64,000 bases of DNA from assembly GCA_965234405.1 (NCBI GenBank), contig OZ248346.1; one strand, 5' to 3'. How positions within the stretch are numbered: the stretch's first letter is position 1; each line of letters begins with the position of its first letter. The notes under the pieces were generated by a model. The model did not search any database. It was given only the letters and a program-made list of their open reading frames with translations, and was not told where the DNA came from. The translations under genes were made by a program, and so were the position numbers. Below are positions 8,500 through 15,738 of this stretch, piece after piece. The DNA is from Planktophila turicensis. GTDB taxonomy: Bacteria; Actinomycetota; Actinomycetes; Nanopelagicales; Nanopelagicaceae.

Positions 8500-8958
8500 A
8501 TGAGAAGAAACTACCGACAGGCAACTATTGCCCTTTCAGTCGCGCTCTTCTCTCTCGCTCTCACTCCATCACACGCAGATGTAACTCCTTCTCCGACTCC
8601 TTCTCCGACTGCAACTTCTTTCAAAGCACTTCAGGAGCAATACAAGAAGGATCGCGAAGCTTTTATTCAAGCAGTCAGAAACCGCGAACAACGCATTCGT
8701 GAAATTAACTCTGCATTTAAAGCTTCAGTAGATAAGGCAACGTACGAAGCAAAGACTTTGATGGCGACTGCAACGACTCCAGATCAGAAGAACGCTATCT
8801 CCGCACAACGTCGAAGCGCTGTTGCTGCAGCAATTGTTGCTCGTGAAAGTGCAGTCGCCGCTCTTGGTTCATTGCCAACGCCGCCTACCGAACCTGTTCG
8901 ACCAACCAAGATGGCATCTCCGAGCATGAGCGATCAGAAGGCAAAGCCAAAGCGTTAA
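8500..8958 (+). CDS. small secreted coiled-coil protein of unknown function
   Basis: 152 residues. Signal peptide at 1-24 ending around THSHADV-type cleavage (SHA|D), then a Thr/Ser/Pro linker with a repeated TPSP motif, then a highly charged helical region (about 40-130: KALQEQYKKDREAFIQAVRNR...) that should form a coiled coil, and a Pro/Lys-rich basic tail. No catalytic motif and no family recognised. It is divergent from the two-component operon and carries a regulator-like repeat in its promoter, so it is probably part of that regulon and acts outside the membrane. The in-frame extension back to 8119 is antisense to the regulator and rejected. Confidence 0.75.
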   Translation: MRRNYRQATIALSVALFSLALTPSHADVTPSPTPSPTATSFKALQEQYKKDREAFIQAVRNREQRIREINSAFKASVDKATYEAKTLMATATTPDQKNAISAQRRSAVAAAIVARESAVAALGSLPTPPTEPVRPTKMASPSMSDQKAKPKR

Positions 8959-9306
8959 CTATTCGCTTAAATCCACTTTCATAGTTCGCAGAGTCTGTCG
9001 ATCATGACTCTTATCTTTCTCATGAATACGACGAATTTGAAGTTCAATACTCTTTATCGCATCATCGAATGCAGCAACATCATTGAAGCCCAATGACTCG
9101 GCTCGAAGCAAAGGCCCTGAACCATGCGATGTAATAACGACTTTGTGGGAATTCTTGCCTTGTCGAGGATTCGCCTCGTGGGTAACTTCTACTTCAATGC
9201 GATCAATTACGACGCTAAAGCGTTCCATTGAGTGAAGTTTCTCTTCTGCTATCTCTTTAAAGTCTGATGCGAGTTCTGCATGTCGAGTATGGATAATGAT
9301 TTTCAC
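8959..9306 (-). CDS. hpf: ribosome hibernation promoting factor, short form (HPF/RaiA)
   Basis: 115 residues from GTG 9306, beginning VKIIIHTRHAEL, a typical HPF/YfiA beta strand, with the conserved Arg/Lys-rich helices later (EKLHSMERF; DDAIKSIELQIRRI). Binds the 30S decoding centre and stabilises inactive ribosomes. The C-terminal dimerisation domain of the long form, usual in Actinobacteria, is absent. In most Actinobacteria hpf lies between comF and secA; here that place is empty and the gene is about 9 kb away. A TTG at 9330 could add eight residues, but a GGAG sequence precedes the GTG. Its stop abuts that of the convergent secreted protein gene. Confidence 0.85.
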   Translation of the reverse strand: MKIIIHTRHAELASDFKEIAEEKLHSMERFSVVIDRIEVEVTHEANPRQGKNSHKVVITSHGSGPLLRAESLGFNDVAAFDDAIKSIELQIRRIHEKDKSHDRQTLRTMKVDLSE

Positions 9307-9356
9307 ATCTCCAACAATGTCACTCGGCAAGTGAAAATGTAAGAGGGAAGAAAAAA

Positions 9357-9740
9357 TTAATTAAGTGGCAAGAGATAAACAATGAGTGTCAGTACTGCGG
9401 CCAGAGCCAGCGACTGAACGAGGATGGTGATAGCGGTCTTGCGGTCAGCTGCCAGAGCGGCCTTATCGGCTACGCGAGAGATTTTTCCTAGGCGTCCAAA
9501 GTTAAATGTGCCCATAAAACCGTATGCCAGACAGAAGCGCTTACGTGATTGAACGAAGCCAATGGAGAAGACTGCAAGCGGGAGGAAAATTCCCAAACGA
9601 ATCGAAGGCGCTGCATCTGTTGAAATAAACCCAACGAGAGCACTTACGCTGAGAAAGAGTCCGATTAGCGCAACAACTTGGCGTTGGCGAACTTCAGCCT
9701 TACCGATATTGCAAGAACCTGCAACGTATTGATCGCTCAT
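9357..9740 (-). CDS. small membrane protein of unknown function
   Basis: 127 residues with about three membrane segments (roughly 22-42, 47-64 and 103-124). The cytoplasmic N-terminus contains CNIGKAEVRQRQVV, and the middle has RKRFCLAYGFMGTFNFG, so there are two cysteines in or near the loops. No family recognised. Its ATG follows directly on the TAA of the 48-residue gene at 9741-9887 (TAAATG), so the two are certainly translated from one mRNA. Confidence 0.7.
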   Translation of the reverse strand: MSDQYVAGSCNIGKAEVRQRQVVALIGLFLSVSALVGFISTDAAPSIRLGIFLPLAVFSIGFVQSRKRFCLAYGFMGTFNFGRLGKISRVADKAALAADRKTAITILVQSLALAAVLTLIVYLLPLN

Positions 9741-9887
9741 TTATGCATCTTCGAATTCATCTTCATCAACCCAAGCATCGGTAGATGTGTCATCTTGCTT
9801 CTCAACCCATGAGAGAAAAGAGCCGACAGCACGAAATGCCAGAATCGCAACGGTTACCGCTGCGATGAGTCGTCGAAGTGCCTTCAT
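9741..9887 (-). CDS. 48-residue single-pass membrane protein
   Basis: ATG at 9887 to TAA at 9741. It begins MKALRRLIAAVTVAILAF (basic residues then one hydrophobic helix) and ends in a strongly acidic tail (DEDEFEDA). It has the look of a real small membrane protein: positive N-terminus, one helix, acidic cytoplasmic or external tail, tight coupling (TAAATG) to the membrane protein gene that follows, and a TATTTT hexamer seven bases before its start. No function can be assigned; a partner or regulator of the downstream membrane protein is a guess. Confidence 0.65.
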   Translation of the reverse strand: MKALRRLIAAVTVAILAFRAVGSFLSWVEKQDDTSTDAWVDEDEFEDA

Positions 9888-9894
9888 GAGGATA

Positions 9895-9900
9895 AAAATA
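9895..9900 (-). promoter_or_regulatory. -10 element of the small membrane operon
   Basis: TATTTT on the minus strand, seven bases before ATG 9887. A GGAG further upstream is too far from the ATG to be a good ribosome binding site. Confidence 0.4.
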
Positions 9901-9926
9901 CTCCTCTTTAAGGATAAGTGCCTCTT

Positions 9927-10994
9927 TTATGCCTTAGAAAGTGCGGTGTCGATATCTCGCCACAAATCTTCAACATGTTCGCATCCGACTGAGAGGCGGA
10001 TGAGGTTTTCTGGAACGCTGTCGCTTTCAAGTGCCCAACGGCGACGACGTTCCCATGTGGTCTCAACTCCCCCAAGGCTTGTCGCATTGGTGATGATGGC
10101 TGCGCCATCGCATACGCGTTCAGCTGAAACAGCATCACCTGTGATCTCGAAGGAGATAATCGCACCAAAACCTGGGTAGCGAACATTGGTAACAGCGTTA
10201 TGCCCCGCCAACTTCTTAGCCAATTCTGCAGCGCTCTTCTGAGCCTGCTCAAAGCGGAGTGGGAATGTGCGAATGCCTCGAAGGCCAAGCCATGATTCAA
10301 ATGGGCCAGGGATAGCGCCATAAGAGACTCGTGCATCTTGTAGACGAGCAAGCAGCGCTGAATCCTTCACTGAAAGAGAGCCGAGGATGACATCGCTATG
10401 GCCGGCTAAATACTTGGTCACCGAATGCATCACGATATCTGCACCGAAAGTAAGTGGTTTCTGATTAAGTGGTGTAGCAAAAGTGTTGTCGAATCCAACG
10501 CCCATGTTGCGCTTCTTTGCTTCGCCAATAATGACTGAAACTTCAGCGACACCAAGACCAGGGTTTGTTGGAGATTCAACCCATAAGAAAGCTGCGCCTT
10601 GCAATTGTGCAATTACCTCTTTCGTATCGGTGATATCTACGAAGCGAACTTCAAGGCGACCTTCTGCGTGATATCGCTTGAGCAGAGCCATCGTTCCGCT
10701 GTAACCCTCGTGGGATGCAACAACTGGCGCACCGTGAGGCAGAAGTGAGAATGCAGCAGTGATTGCAGCCATTCCAGAAGAGAAGAGCAGGGTTGATGTG
10801 GCTTCTTCAAGCGCGCTGATCGCTTCTTCAAGAGGCTGCCAGGTTTCATTGCCTGTACGTCCGTAATTGATTGGGCCACCAGCAACAAATGTTGAATTGA
10901 GCGAAATCGGAATATTGATACCTTCACCGGCTTCATGGCCTGGGCGACCCGATGAAATGGCAAGGGTCTCGGGATGAAGGTTCTCGTTGCTCAT
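9927..10994 (-). CDS. Cys/Met metabolism PLP enzyme (cystathionine gamma-synthase/lyase type)
   Basis: 355 residues starting MSNENLHPETLAISSGRP at ATG 10994. Features of the family: STFVAGG..YGRTGNETW near the N-terminus, ESPTNPGL, FDNTFATP, and the PLP lysine in HSVTKYLAGHSD, ending with RLSVGCEHVEDLW. Such enzymes make or break cystathionine in the transsulfuration route between cysteine and homocysteine; synthase and lyase cannot be separated by eye. It follows the PatB-type lyase gene by 16 bases, so both probably form one operon. In-frame codons back to 11156 lie inside the upstream gene and are rejected. Confidence 0.85.
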   Translation of the reverse strand: MSNENLHPETLAISSGRPGHEAGEGINIPISLNSTFVAGGPINYGRTGNETWQPLEEAISALEEATSTLLFSSGMAAITAAFSLLPHGAPVVASHEGYSGTMALLKRYHAEGRLEVRFVDITDTKEVIAQLQGAAFLWVESPTNPGLGVAEVSVIIGEAKKRNMGVGFDNTFATPLNQKPLTFGADIVMHSVTKYLAGHSDVILGSLSVKDSALLARLQDARVSYGAIPGPFESWLGLRGIRTFPLRFEQAQKSAAELAKKLAGHNAVTNVRYPGFGAIISFEITGDAVSAERVCDGAAIITNATSLGGVETTWERRRRWALESDSVPENLIRLSVGCEHVEDLWRDIDTALSKA

Positions 10995-11010
10995 TGGATA
11001 AGAGTAATCG

Positions 11011-12174
11011 TTAGCGTAGAACTGTGGCGAGGCGATTGAAGGCCTCTTCAAGAATTTCAGGGCTTGTTGCAAAGTTGAGGCGCACAAATTGCGTTGCTTG
11101 TGAGCCGAAACGGTGGCCAGGAACAAAGGCGACCTTCGCTTTTTCAAGTAAAACACTAGAAGGATCTTCTCCTAAATTGAAGGACGTGAGATCTAGCCAT
11201 GCCAAATATGAGCAATGCGGGATCAAATAACCAACTCCAGGAGTCTTCTCTGCGATCAGTTGAGAAACCAAATTTCTGTTGTGATCTAGTTGAACCATTA
11301 ACTCGTTGAGCCACGGCTCGCCCTTTTCGAAGGCGGTCACTGTGGCAAAGGCTCCAAGAAGGGAAGCCCTGTAATGCGTGGCCGGCGCGATCCCATTAAG
11401 AAGCTCGTGCATCTTTTCGTGGTCGGTAACGATGATTGCGCACTTAAGGCCGGCAATATTCCAACCCTTGCTCGCTGCGGTGATTGTGATTCCAACTTCG
11501 CGCGCATTGTCAGATACAGCCAGGAACGGTGTGAATGTCTGCTCGGCAAATGTAAGCGGCGCATGGATCTCATCGCTCAAGACATAGACGTTGTGCTTCT
11601 TCGCTAAATCTGCGAGTCGAGAAAGCTCTTCCTTCGTATATACGCGGCCGAGAGGATTGTGGGGGTTACTGATCAGGTGCACCTTGATCCCAGATGCGTA
11701 TGCCTTTTCGATTCCATCCCAGTCAAGAATCCAATGGCTTCCGTTAACTTCTGCTTCAGATTGAGTCAAAGGCACATCAACTTCTACTAGATGCGTCTCT
11801 TGAGACCATGTCCAAAAATTAGGATAGACAGGTTGATTAATTAAAATCTTATCGCCAGGTTTTGTAATTACACGAAGAGCTTCAACAACACCAACGCCTA
11901 CATCGGCAGCAATGCGAACTTGTAGTGGATCAACTGTCCAACCCCAGCGACGCTTCGCAAATCCTGCAAAAGCTAGGCCCATTTCTGGAATCGACCCAAG
12001 ATAACCTAAATCAGAATGATCGATCATCTCGCGAAGGGTTTGGCGAATTGGATCAGCTACGGGGAAATCCATTTCAGCAACAGGAAGTGGAAGGATCTCC
12101 TTAGGAAAGGCCCGCCATTTTTCGCTGCGGTGTGTCTGTAATTCAGCGAGATCGAGGGCCTTGAGGTGATGCAT
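11011..12174 (-). CDS. patB: MalY/PatB-type C-S beta-lyase (aminotransferase class I fold)
   Basis: 387 residues. Motifs of the MalY/PatB group: LPLPVAEMDFPVADPI near the start, DVGVGVVEALR, NQPVYPNFW, LISNPHNPLGRV, LSDEIHAPL and the PLP lysine in TITAASKGWNIAGLK. These enzymes cleave cystathionine or cysteine to give homocysteine or sulfide, pyruvate and ammonia. With the following gamma-type enzyme it could form a complete transsulfuration step pair. ATG 12174 has a CATACT hexamer six bases upstream. Confidence 0.88.
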   Translation of the reverse strand: MHHLKALDLAELQTHRSEKWRAFPKEILPLPVAEMDFPVADPIRQTLREMIDHSDLGYLGSIPEMGLAFAGFAKRRWGWTVDPLQVRIAADVGVGVVEALRVITKPGDKILINQPVYPNFWTWSQETHLVEVDVPLTQSEAEVNGSHWILDWDGIEKAYASGIKVHLISNPHNPLGRVYTKEELSRLADLAKKHNVYVLSDEIHAPLTFAEQTFTPFLAVSDNAREVGITITAASKGWNIAGLKCAIIVTDHEKMHELLNGIAPATHYRASLLGAFATVTAFEKGEPWLNELMVQLDHNRNLVSQLIAEKTPGVGYLIPHCSYLAWLDLTSFNLGEDPSSVLLEKAKVAFVPGHRFGSQATQFVRLNFATSPEILEEAFNRLATVLR

Positions 12175-12180
12175 GGACTT

Positions 12181-12186
12181 AGTATG
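12181..12186 (-). promoter_or_regulatory. -10-like element of patB operon, leaderless
   Basis: CATACT on the minus strand, six bases before ATG 12174; weaker than the other hexamers because the first T is missing. Confidence 0.35.
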
Positions 12187-12196
12187 TCACTGCGAA

Positions 12197-12202
12197 TAAA
12201 GT
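12197..12202 (+). promoter_or_regulatory. -10 element of alkA, leaderless
   Basis: TAAAGT, six bases before ATG 12209. Together with 12181-12186 it makes a compact divergent promoter of 34 bases. Confidence 0.45.
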
Positions 12203-12208
12203 TAATCC

Positions 12209-12826
12209 ATGATCTCCGAGTCGCAAATGAAGAAGATTGCGCGCGACTTAGCAGCACGTGATGCGCGACTCGCCAAAGTGATTGAGGCTCATCCTTTATG
12301 CACGCTAGGCAGAAACCCTAAGCCAGTCACCCACTTTGAGGCTCTCGTTGAATCGGTAATCTCACAACAATTAGCAGTAAAGGCTGCAGACACTATTTAT
12401 GCCCGAGTAAAGGGTTTAGCTAAAGGTCGCATGGTTCCTGGTCGTATTGCCGAAATATCTGAGACAGATATGCGAGCAGCGGGGGTATCGGGCGCGAAGT
12501 TTAAAACTATCCAAGGTCTAGCCGATGCTGCACTTTCAAAGAGAATTAATATCAATAAGTTGCACGAAATTGAAGATGATCAATTCGTCTTTGATCAACT
12601 GACCTCGCTTTGGGGTATCGGTCCATGGACTGTCGATATGTTTATGATGCATCAACTCAGCCGATTAGATATTTGGCCGACCGGCGACCTCGGTGTGCGC
12701 CGAGGCTGGGAGAAGATGTATTCCCTTAAGGAAGAAATTCAACCCAAAGCGCTAGAAAAGAAGGGCGAGAAATTCCGCCCCTATCGAAGCGTTGTGGCGT
12801 GGTACTGCTGGAGAGCGATTAGTTAG
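12209..12826 (+). CDS. alkA: DNA-3-methyladenine glycosylase II (HhH-GPD family)
   Basis: 205 residues. Core of the HhH-GPD superfamily: VESVISQQLAVKAADTIYARV, then the hairpin with LWGIGPWTVDMFMM and the catalytic Asp in WPTGDLGVRRG. No iron-sulfur cluster cysteines at the C-terminus, as expected for AlkA types. It excises alkylated bases. Shorter than E. coli AlkA because the N-terminal domain is missing, a form common in Actinobacteria. It overlaps the convergent msrA by eight bases at the 3' end. Confidence 0.9.
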   Translation: MISESQMKKIARDLAARDARLAKVIEAHPLCTLGRNPKPVTHFEALVESVISQQLAVKAADTIYARVKGLAKGRMVPGRIAEISETDMRAAGVSGAKFKTIQGLADAALSKRININKLHEIEDDQFVFDQLTSLWGIGPWTVDMFMMHQLSRLDIWPTGDLGVRRGWEKMYSLKEEIQPKALEKKGEKFRPYRSVVAWYCWRAIS

Positions 12827-13346
12827 CTAGCGCTGGAAATGTCACACCGGTCGATGAATGACAGTCATATCCGTTGGGATTCTTCTGCAGATACTTCTGG
12901 TGGTATTCCTCAGCGAGGTAATACGGAACTCCATCAGCGCTCAAGATTTCGGTGACAATCTGATCAATGCCTTCGCGGGTCAAAGCTGCTTGATAGACAT
13001 CGCGAGTTACCTCGGCTTGAAGCTGTTGCGATTCAGAGGTCGTGAAGATGGCGCTGCGATATTGAGTTCCGATATCTCCACCTTGGCGATTAAGCGATGT
13101 TGGATCGTGCATCACCCAGAACTCTTCAAGCAATCTGCGATAGCTCACGCGAGTTGGATCAAAGGTGACTTCAACCATTTCTGCGTGGCCAGTGACGCCG
13201 GTGCAGACTTGTTCATATGATGGATTTGGTCGAACTCCACCCATATAACCAACGCTTGTCTCGAGTACGCCGTCGATATTCCAGAATCGACGTTCTGCAC
13301 CCCAGAAGCAACCAGTTGCAAAATATGCTTTCTCTGAACTGTTCAT
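12819..13346 (-). CDS. msrA: peptide-methionine (S)-S-oxide reductase
   Basis: 175 residues from ATG 13346. The catalytic motif GCFWGAERRF is near residue 12, followed by GYMGG, NPSYEQVCTGVTGHAE, and LEEFWVMHDPTSLNRQGGDIGTQYRS, all diagnostic of MsrA. It reduces the S form of methionine sulfoxide. A longer in-frame start at 13460 would run antisense through tRNA-Arg and is rejected. No MsrB is adjacent. Confidence 0.95.
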   Translation of the reverse strand: MNSSEKAYFATGCFWGAERRFWNIDGVLETSVGYMGGVRPNPSYEQVCTGVTGHAEMVEVTFDPTRVSYRRLLEEFWVMHDPTSLNRQGGDIGTQYRSAIFTTSESQQLQAEVTRDVYQAALTREGIDQIVTEILSADGVPYYLAEEYHQKYLQKNPNGYDCHSSTGVTFPALAN

Positions 13347-13373
13347 AGTCGGATAACCTACCCTTGTACCTGC

Positions 13374-13445
13374 GCCCCCGTAGCTCAGGGGATAGAGCAC
13401 TGCCCTCCGGAGGCAGGTGCACAGGTTCGATTCCTGTCGGGGGCA
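13374..13445 (+). tRNA. tRNA-Arg (anticodon CCG)
   Basis: Complete cloverleaf. Acceptor GCCCCCG (13374-13380) pairs with CGGGGGC (13438-13444), A13445 is the discriminator. D arm TAGCTCAGGGGATAGAGCA; anticodon stem CTGCC/GGCAG around loop CTCCGGA, giving anticodon CCG; T arm ACAGG-TTCGATT-CCTGT. CCA is not encoded. It reads codon CGG, one of the rarer arginine codons in a genome of this base composition. Confidence 0.95.
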
Positions 13446-13578
13446 CGCGATATAAATCACCCGTATTTAGAAAATCTCTTTCGCTACCTTCTTGTTTAAA
13501 TATCTCGATATAGAGAGAATTGTCCCTTGCGCAGAGCACGCGCCGCATAATCAAGAATTACGAAGAGGAGGTAGAGCC

Positions 13579-13842
13579 ATGGACTGGAGACATCAATCTG
13601 CATGTCGTGAAGAAGATCCAGAGCTCTTCTTCCCTGTCGGAAATACTGGACCTGCTATCACTCAGATCGAAGAGGCGAAGAAGGTCTGCAATCGCTGCAT
13701 CGTGAAAGATCCATGTCTTGCATGGGCTCTTGAATCTGGACAAGATGCTGGCGTCTGGGGCGGTCTCTCTGAAGATGAACGTCGCGCATTGAAGCGCCGT
13801 GCTGCACGAAATCGTGCACGACTAGCCGAGAGCGGTCAGTAG
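13579..13842 (+). CDS. whiB1: WhiB1-like iron-sulfur transcription factor
   Basis: 87 residues, beginning MDWRHQSACREEDPELFFPVG, near-identical in pattern to mycobacterial WhiB1. The [4Fe-4S] ligands are C9, C37, C40 and C46. GVWGGLSEDERR is the Wbl turn, followed by a basic Lys/Arg tail that contacts DNA. WhiB1 binds the primary sigma factor and its cluster reacts with nitric oxide. ATG 13579 follows a strong GAGGAGG ribosome binding site, unlike the leaderless genes. The order whiB1 (plus) next to pdtaS (minus) is the same as in Mycobacterium. Upstream 13446-13578 also holds ATATC-TC-GATAT (13500-13511), a short inverted repeat of unknown meaning. Confidence 0.95.
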   Translation: MDWRHQSACREEDPELFFPVGNTGPAITQIEEAKKVCNRCIVKDPCLAWALESGQDAGVWGGLSEDERRALKRRAARNRARLAESGQ

Positions 13843-13850
13843 TAACTTTC

Positions 13851-15323
13851 TTAATTACTTGGGAAGGAAAGCACGGCCCGAGTCTCTTGCTCATCTGTAA
13901 TCAAAGATAGCGTTCCGCGTAATTCATTCTCTGTCAGGGTGCGAACAATCTGTAGCCCCAAGTTTGGTGAAGTTGAAATATCAAAGCCTTCAGGGAATCC
14001 CACACCATCATCTGAAATAGTTACCGATAACTCTGAACCATTACTTGAGACATGAATGCCGAGTGCGAGGCCTTCTTCGGCCAGGCCATGTTCGAGCGCA
14101 TTATGAATTAACTCGGTGATGACAAGTGCAAGCGGTGTAGCAATTCGTGGTTCAAGAGAACCCAACTTTCCAGTTCGCTCAATGTGTAGTTCATTCATTC
14201 GCGGGCTGAGTTCGAGTGCGTGTGAAACCAAGCTATCGAGAACTTCATCAAATGCAACGGAAGAATCTCGGCTACTGGAAAGAGTTTCGTGAACAAGTGC
14301 AATTGATGCGATGCGACGTACTGCTTCATTGAGTGCAGCACTCGCACCTGGATCTTCGATGCGACGAGCCTGTAGGCGAAGTAGCGCTGAAACCGTTTGT
14401 AAGTTGTTCTTCACACGGTGATGAATCTCGCGGATAGTTGCATCTTTCGTGACCAATTCTCGTTCACGGCGGCGAAGCTCTGTGACGTTATTGAGCATCA
14501 CGATCGCGCCAATTCTGTCACCGCTCTTAATCAGTGGAAGTACTGTGAAATCAATCGTTCCGCCCGCATTTTCAATCTCAACTCGCTTGAGAGATTTTCC
14601 TGTAAGTCCAAGTGCGATTGTCTCTTCATGTGCATCAGGGCGCACTCGCGCAAGAGATTGTGCAACTTCTCCAAGTAAATGTCCTTCTACTTCACTCATC
14701 CAGCCAAGTCGACTAAATGCCGAACGCGCATTTGGACTTGCATAAGAAACAACGCCATTTACATCAAGGCGGATAAGTCCATCACCTACGCGTGGTGCTG
14801 GATCAAAGAGTGACCCTGCATCTGGGTAAGGAAAAGTTCCTTCAGAAATCATTCGATAGAGGTTATGCGCAATCTCTCGGTAGTTAAGTTCGAGGCGGCT
14901 GGGTTGTCGCATCAGCTCTGAGTTTCGGTGGCGGGAAATTACTCCGATGACATGTTCATCAAAGATGACTGGAATCGTCTCTTCTTTCACCATGAAATCG
15001 CCCATGGGCTCAGGTTGCGTATCGCGAATAATTTCAGCGCTAGCAAGTGCTTGATCAATATGTGGGCGCGCTCCATATGTGATTTCTTCACCAATGACAT
15101 CGTGTGGAAAGAGTGTGGCCGCAGTTGTTGGGCGTATATGCGCGACGGCAACATAACCTGTTGGCCAGCTCTTCATATCTTTACGCAACGGCACCCAGAG
15201 AATTAAGTCTGCAAAGGAGAGATCAGAAAGTAATTGCCAATCAGCTACAAGCTCGCGAAGACGATGGACTTGATCGGCAGAGAGCGGGCTTCTACCCTGA
15301 ACGTAATCCTCGATTGATGCCAT
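13851..15323 (-). CDS. pdtaS: PdtaS-like sensor histidine kinase (GAF-PAS-HisKA_2)
   Basis: 490 residues, cytoplasmic, no membrane helix. N-terminal GAF-like domain (about 25-150), PAS domain (about 175-285, DGLIRLDVNGVVSYASPNA), then a HisKA_2 phosphotransfer helix with REIHHRVKNNLQTVSALL (His301/302) and an HATPase (VITELIHNALEHGL, SDDGVGFPEGF, NLGLQIVRTL). This architecture and the neighbouring whiB1 match mycobacterial PdtaS, whose partner PdtaR is an RNA-binding ANTAR regulator; PdtaR is not in the window. Gap of 8 bases to the convergent whiB1. Confidence 0.92.
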   Translation of the reverse strand: MASIEDYVQGRSPLSADQVHRLRELVADWQLLSDLSFADLILWVPLRKDMKSWPTGYVAVAHIRPTTAATLFPHDVIGEEITYGARPHIDQALASAEIIRDTQPEPMGDFMVKEETIPVIFDEHVIGVISRHRNSELMRQPSRLELNYREIAHNLYRMISEGTFPYPDAGSLFDPAPRVGDGLIRLDVNGVVSYASPNARSAFSRLGWMSEVEGHLLGEVAQSLARVRPDAHEETIALGLTGKSLKRVEIENAGGTIDFTVLPLIKSGDRIGAIVMLNNVTELRRRERELVTKDATIREIHHRVKNNLQTVSALLRLQARRIEDPGASAALNEAVRRIASIALVHETLSSSRDSSVAFDEVLDSLVSHALELSPRMNELHIERTGKLGSLEPRIATPLALVITELIHNALEHGLAEEGLALGIHVSSNGSELSVTISDDGVGFPEGFDISTSPNLGLQIVRTLTENELRGTLSLITDEQETRAVLSFPSN

Positions 15324-15329
15324 GGAAAA

Positions 15330-15719
15330 CTACTTCAACCAGCTCTCGAGATTGTTGGCAATCTCTTGCGTTGCAAACCATGTCAGCTCTTCGCCATCAT
15401 CAGAAACTTCAAAGAGGCATTCGAGGTGTTCCCAGAGCAGTGGGGTTAAGAGCGAGATAGACATATCGTGGCTCTCTTTAATGAGTTCCGGCGGAACTTC
15501 AAATGCGAGAACGCAGGCCTTGCCCGAGGTTGCGGTCTTCATTTCAATGGCATCTTCGGCTGCAACCATGGATAGCGTGAATTCGATTTCTTCATCATCT
15601 AAGTCTTGGTTATCGACAATAAATTGTGATGTCGGCGCGTAAAGATCTGAAACATCGAATTCGCGGGATTGAGCGAACTCGGAAACCTCTTGAGCTGTCA
15701 TAGCTAGATATCCGCGCAT
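15330..15719 (-). CDS. conserved actinobacterial protein, possibly DUF6912
   Basis: 129 residues, acidic and soluble, no membrane segment. It starts MRGYLAMTAQEVSEF and has a central FTLSMVAAEDAI, an ACVLAFEVPPE strand, and a Trp-rich C-terminus. It resembles the DUF6912 family found in Actinobacteria (N-terminal M-R-x-Y strand followed by alpha/beta structure), but this is from memory of the pattern and not certain. A start at Met7 (15701) is also possible. It precedes pdtaS by six bases, so the two are co-transcribed. Confidence 0.6.
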   Translation of the reverse strand: MRGYLAMTAQEVSEFAQSREFDVSDLYAPTSQFIVDNQDLDDEEIEFTLSMVAAEDAIEMKTATSGKACVLAFEVPPELIKESHDMSISLLTPLLWEHLECLFEVSDDGEELTWFATQEIANNLESWLK

Positions 15720-15738
15720 GAGCCAAGCCTATAAGAAG

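Noticed and set aside
10995..11156. N-terminal extension of the Cys/Met PLP enzyme
   Set aside because: It overlaps the 3' end of patB; the family start MSNENLHPETLAISSG is at 10994.
13347..13460. N-terminal extension of MsrA to 13460
   Set aside because: It runs antisense through tRNA-Arg; such open frames (RQESNLCTC...) are a well-known artefact of tRNA complement.
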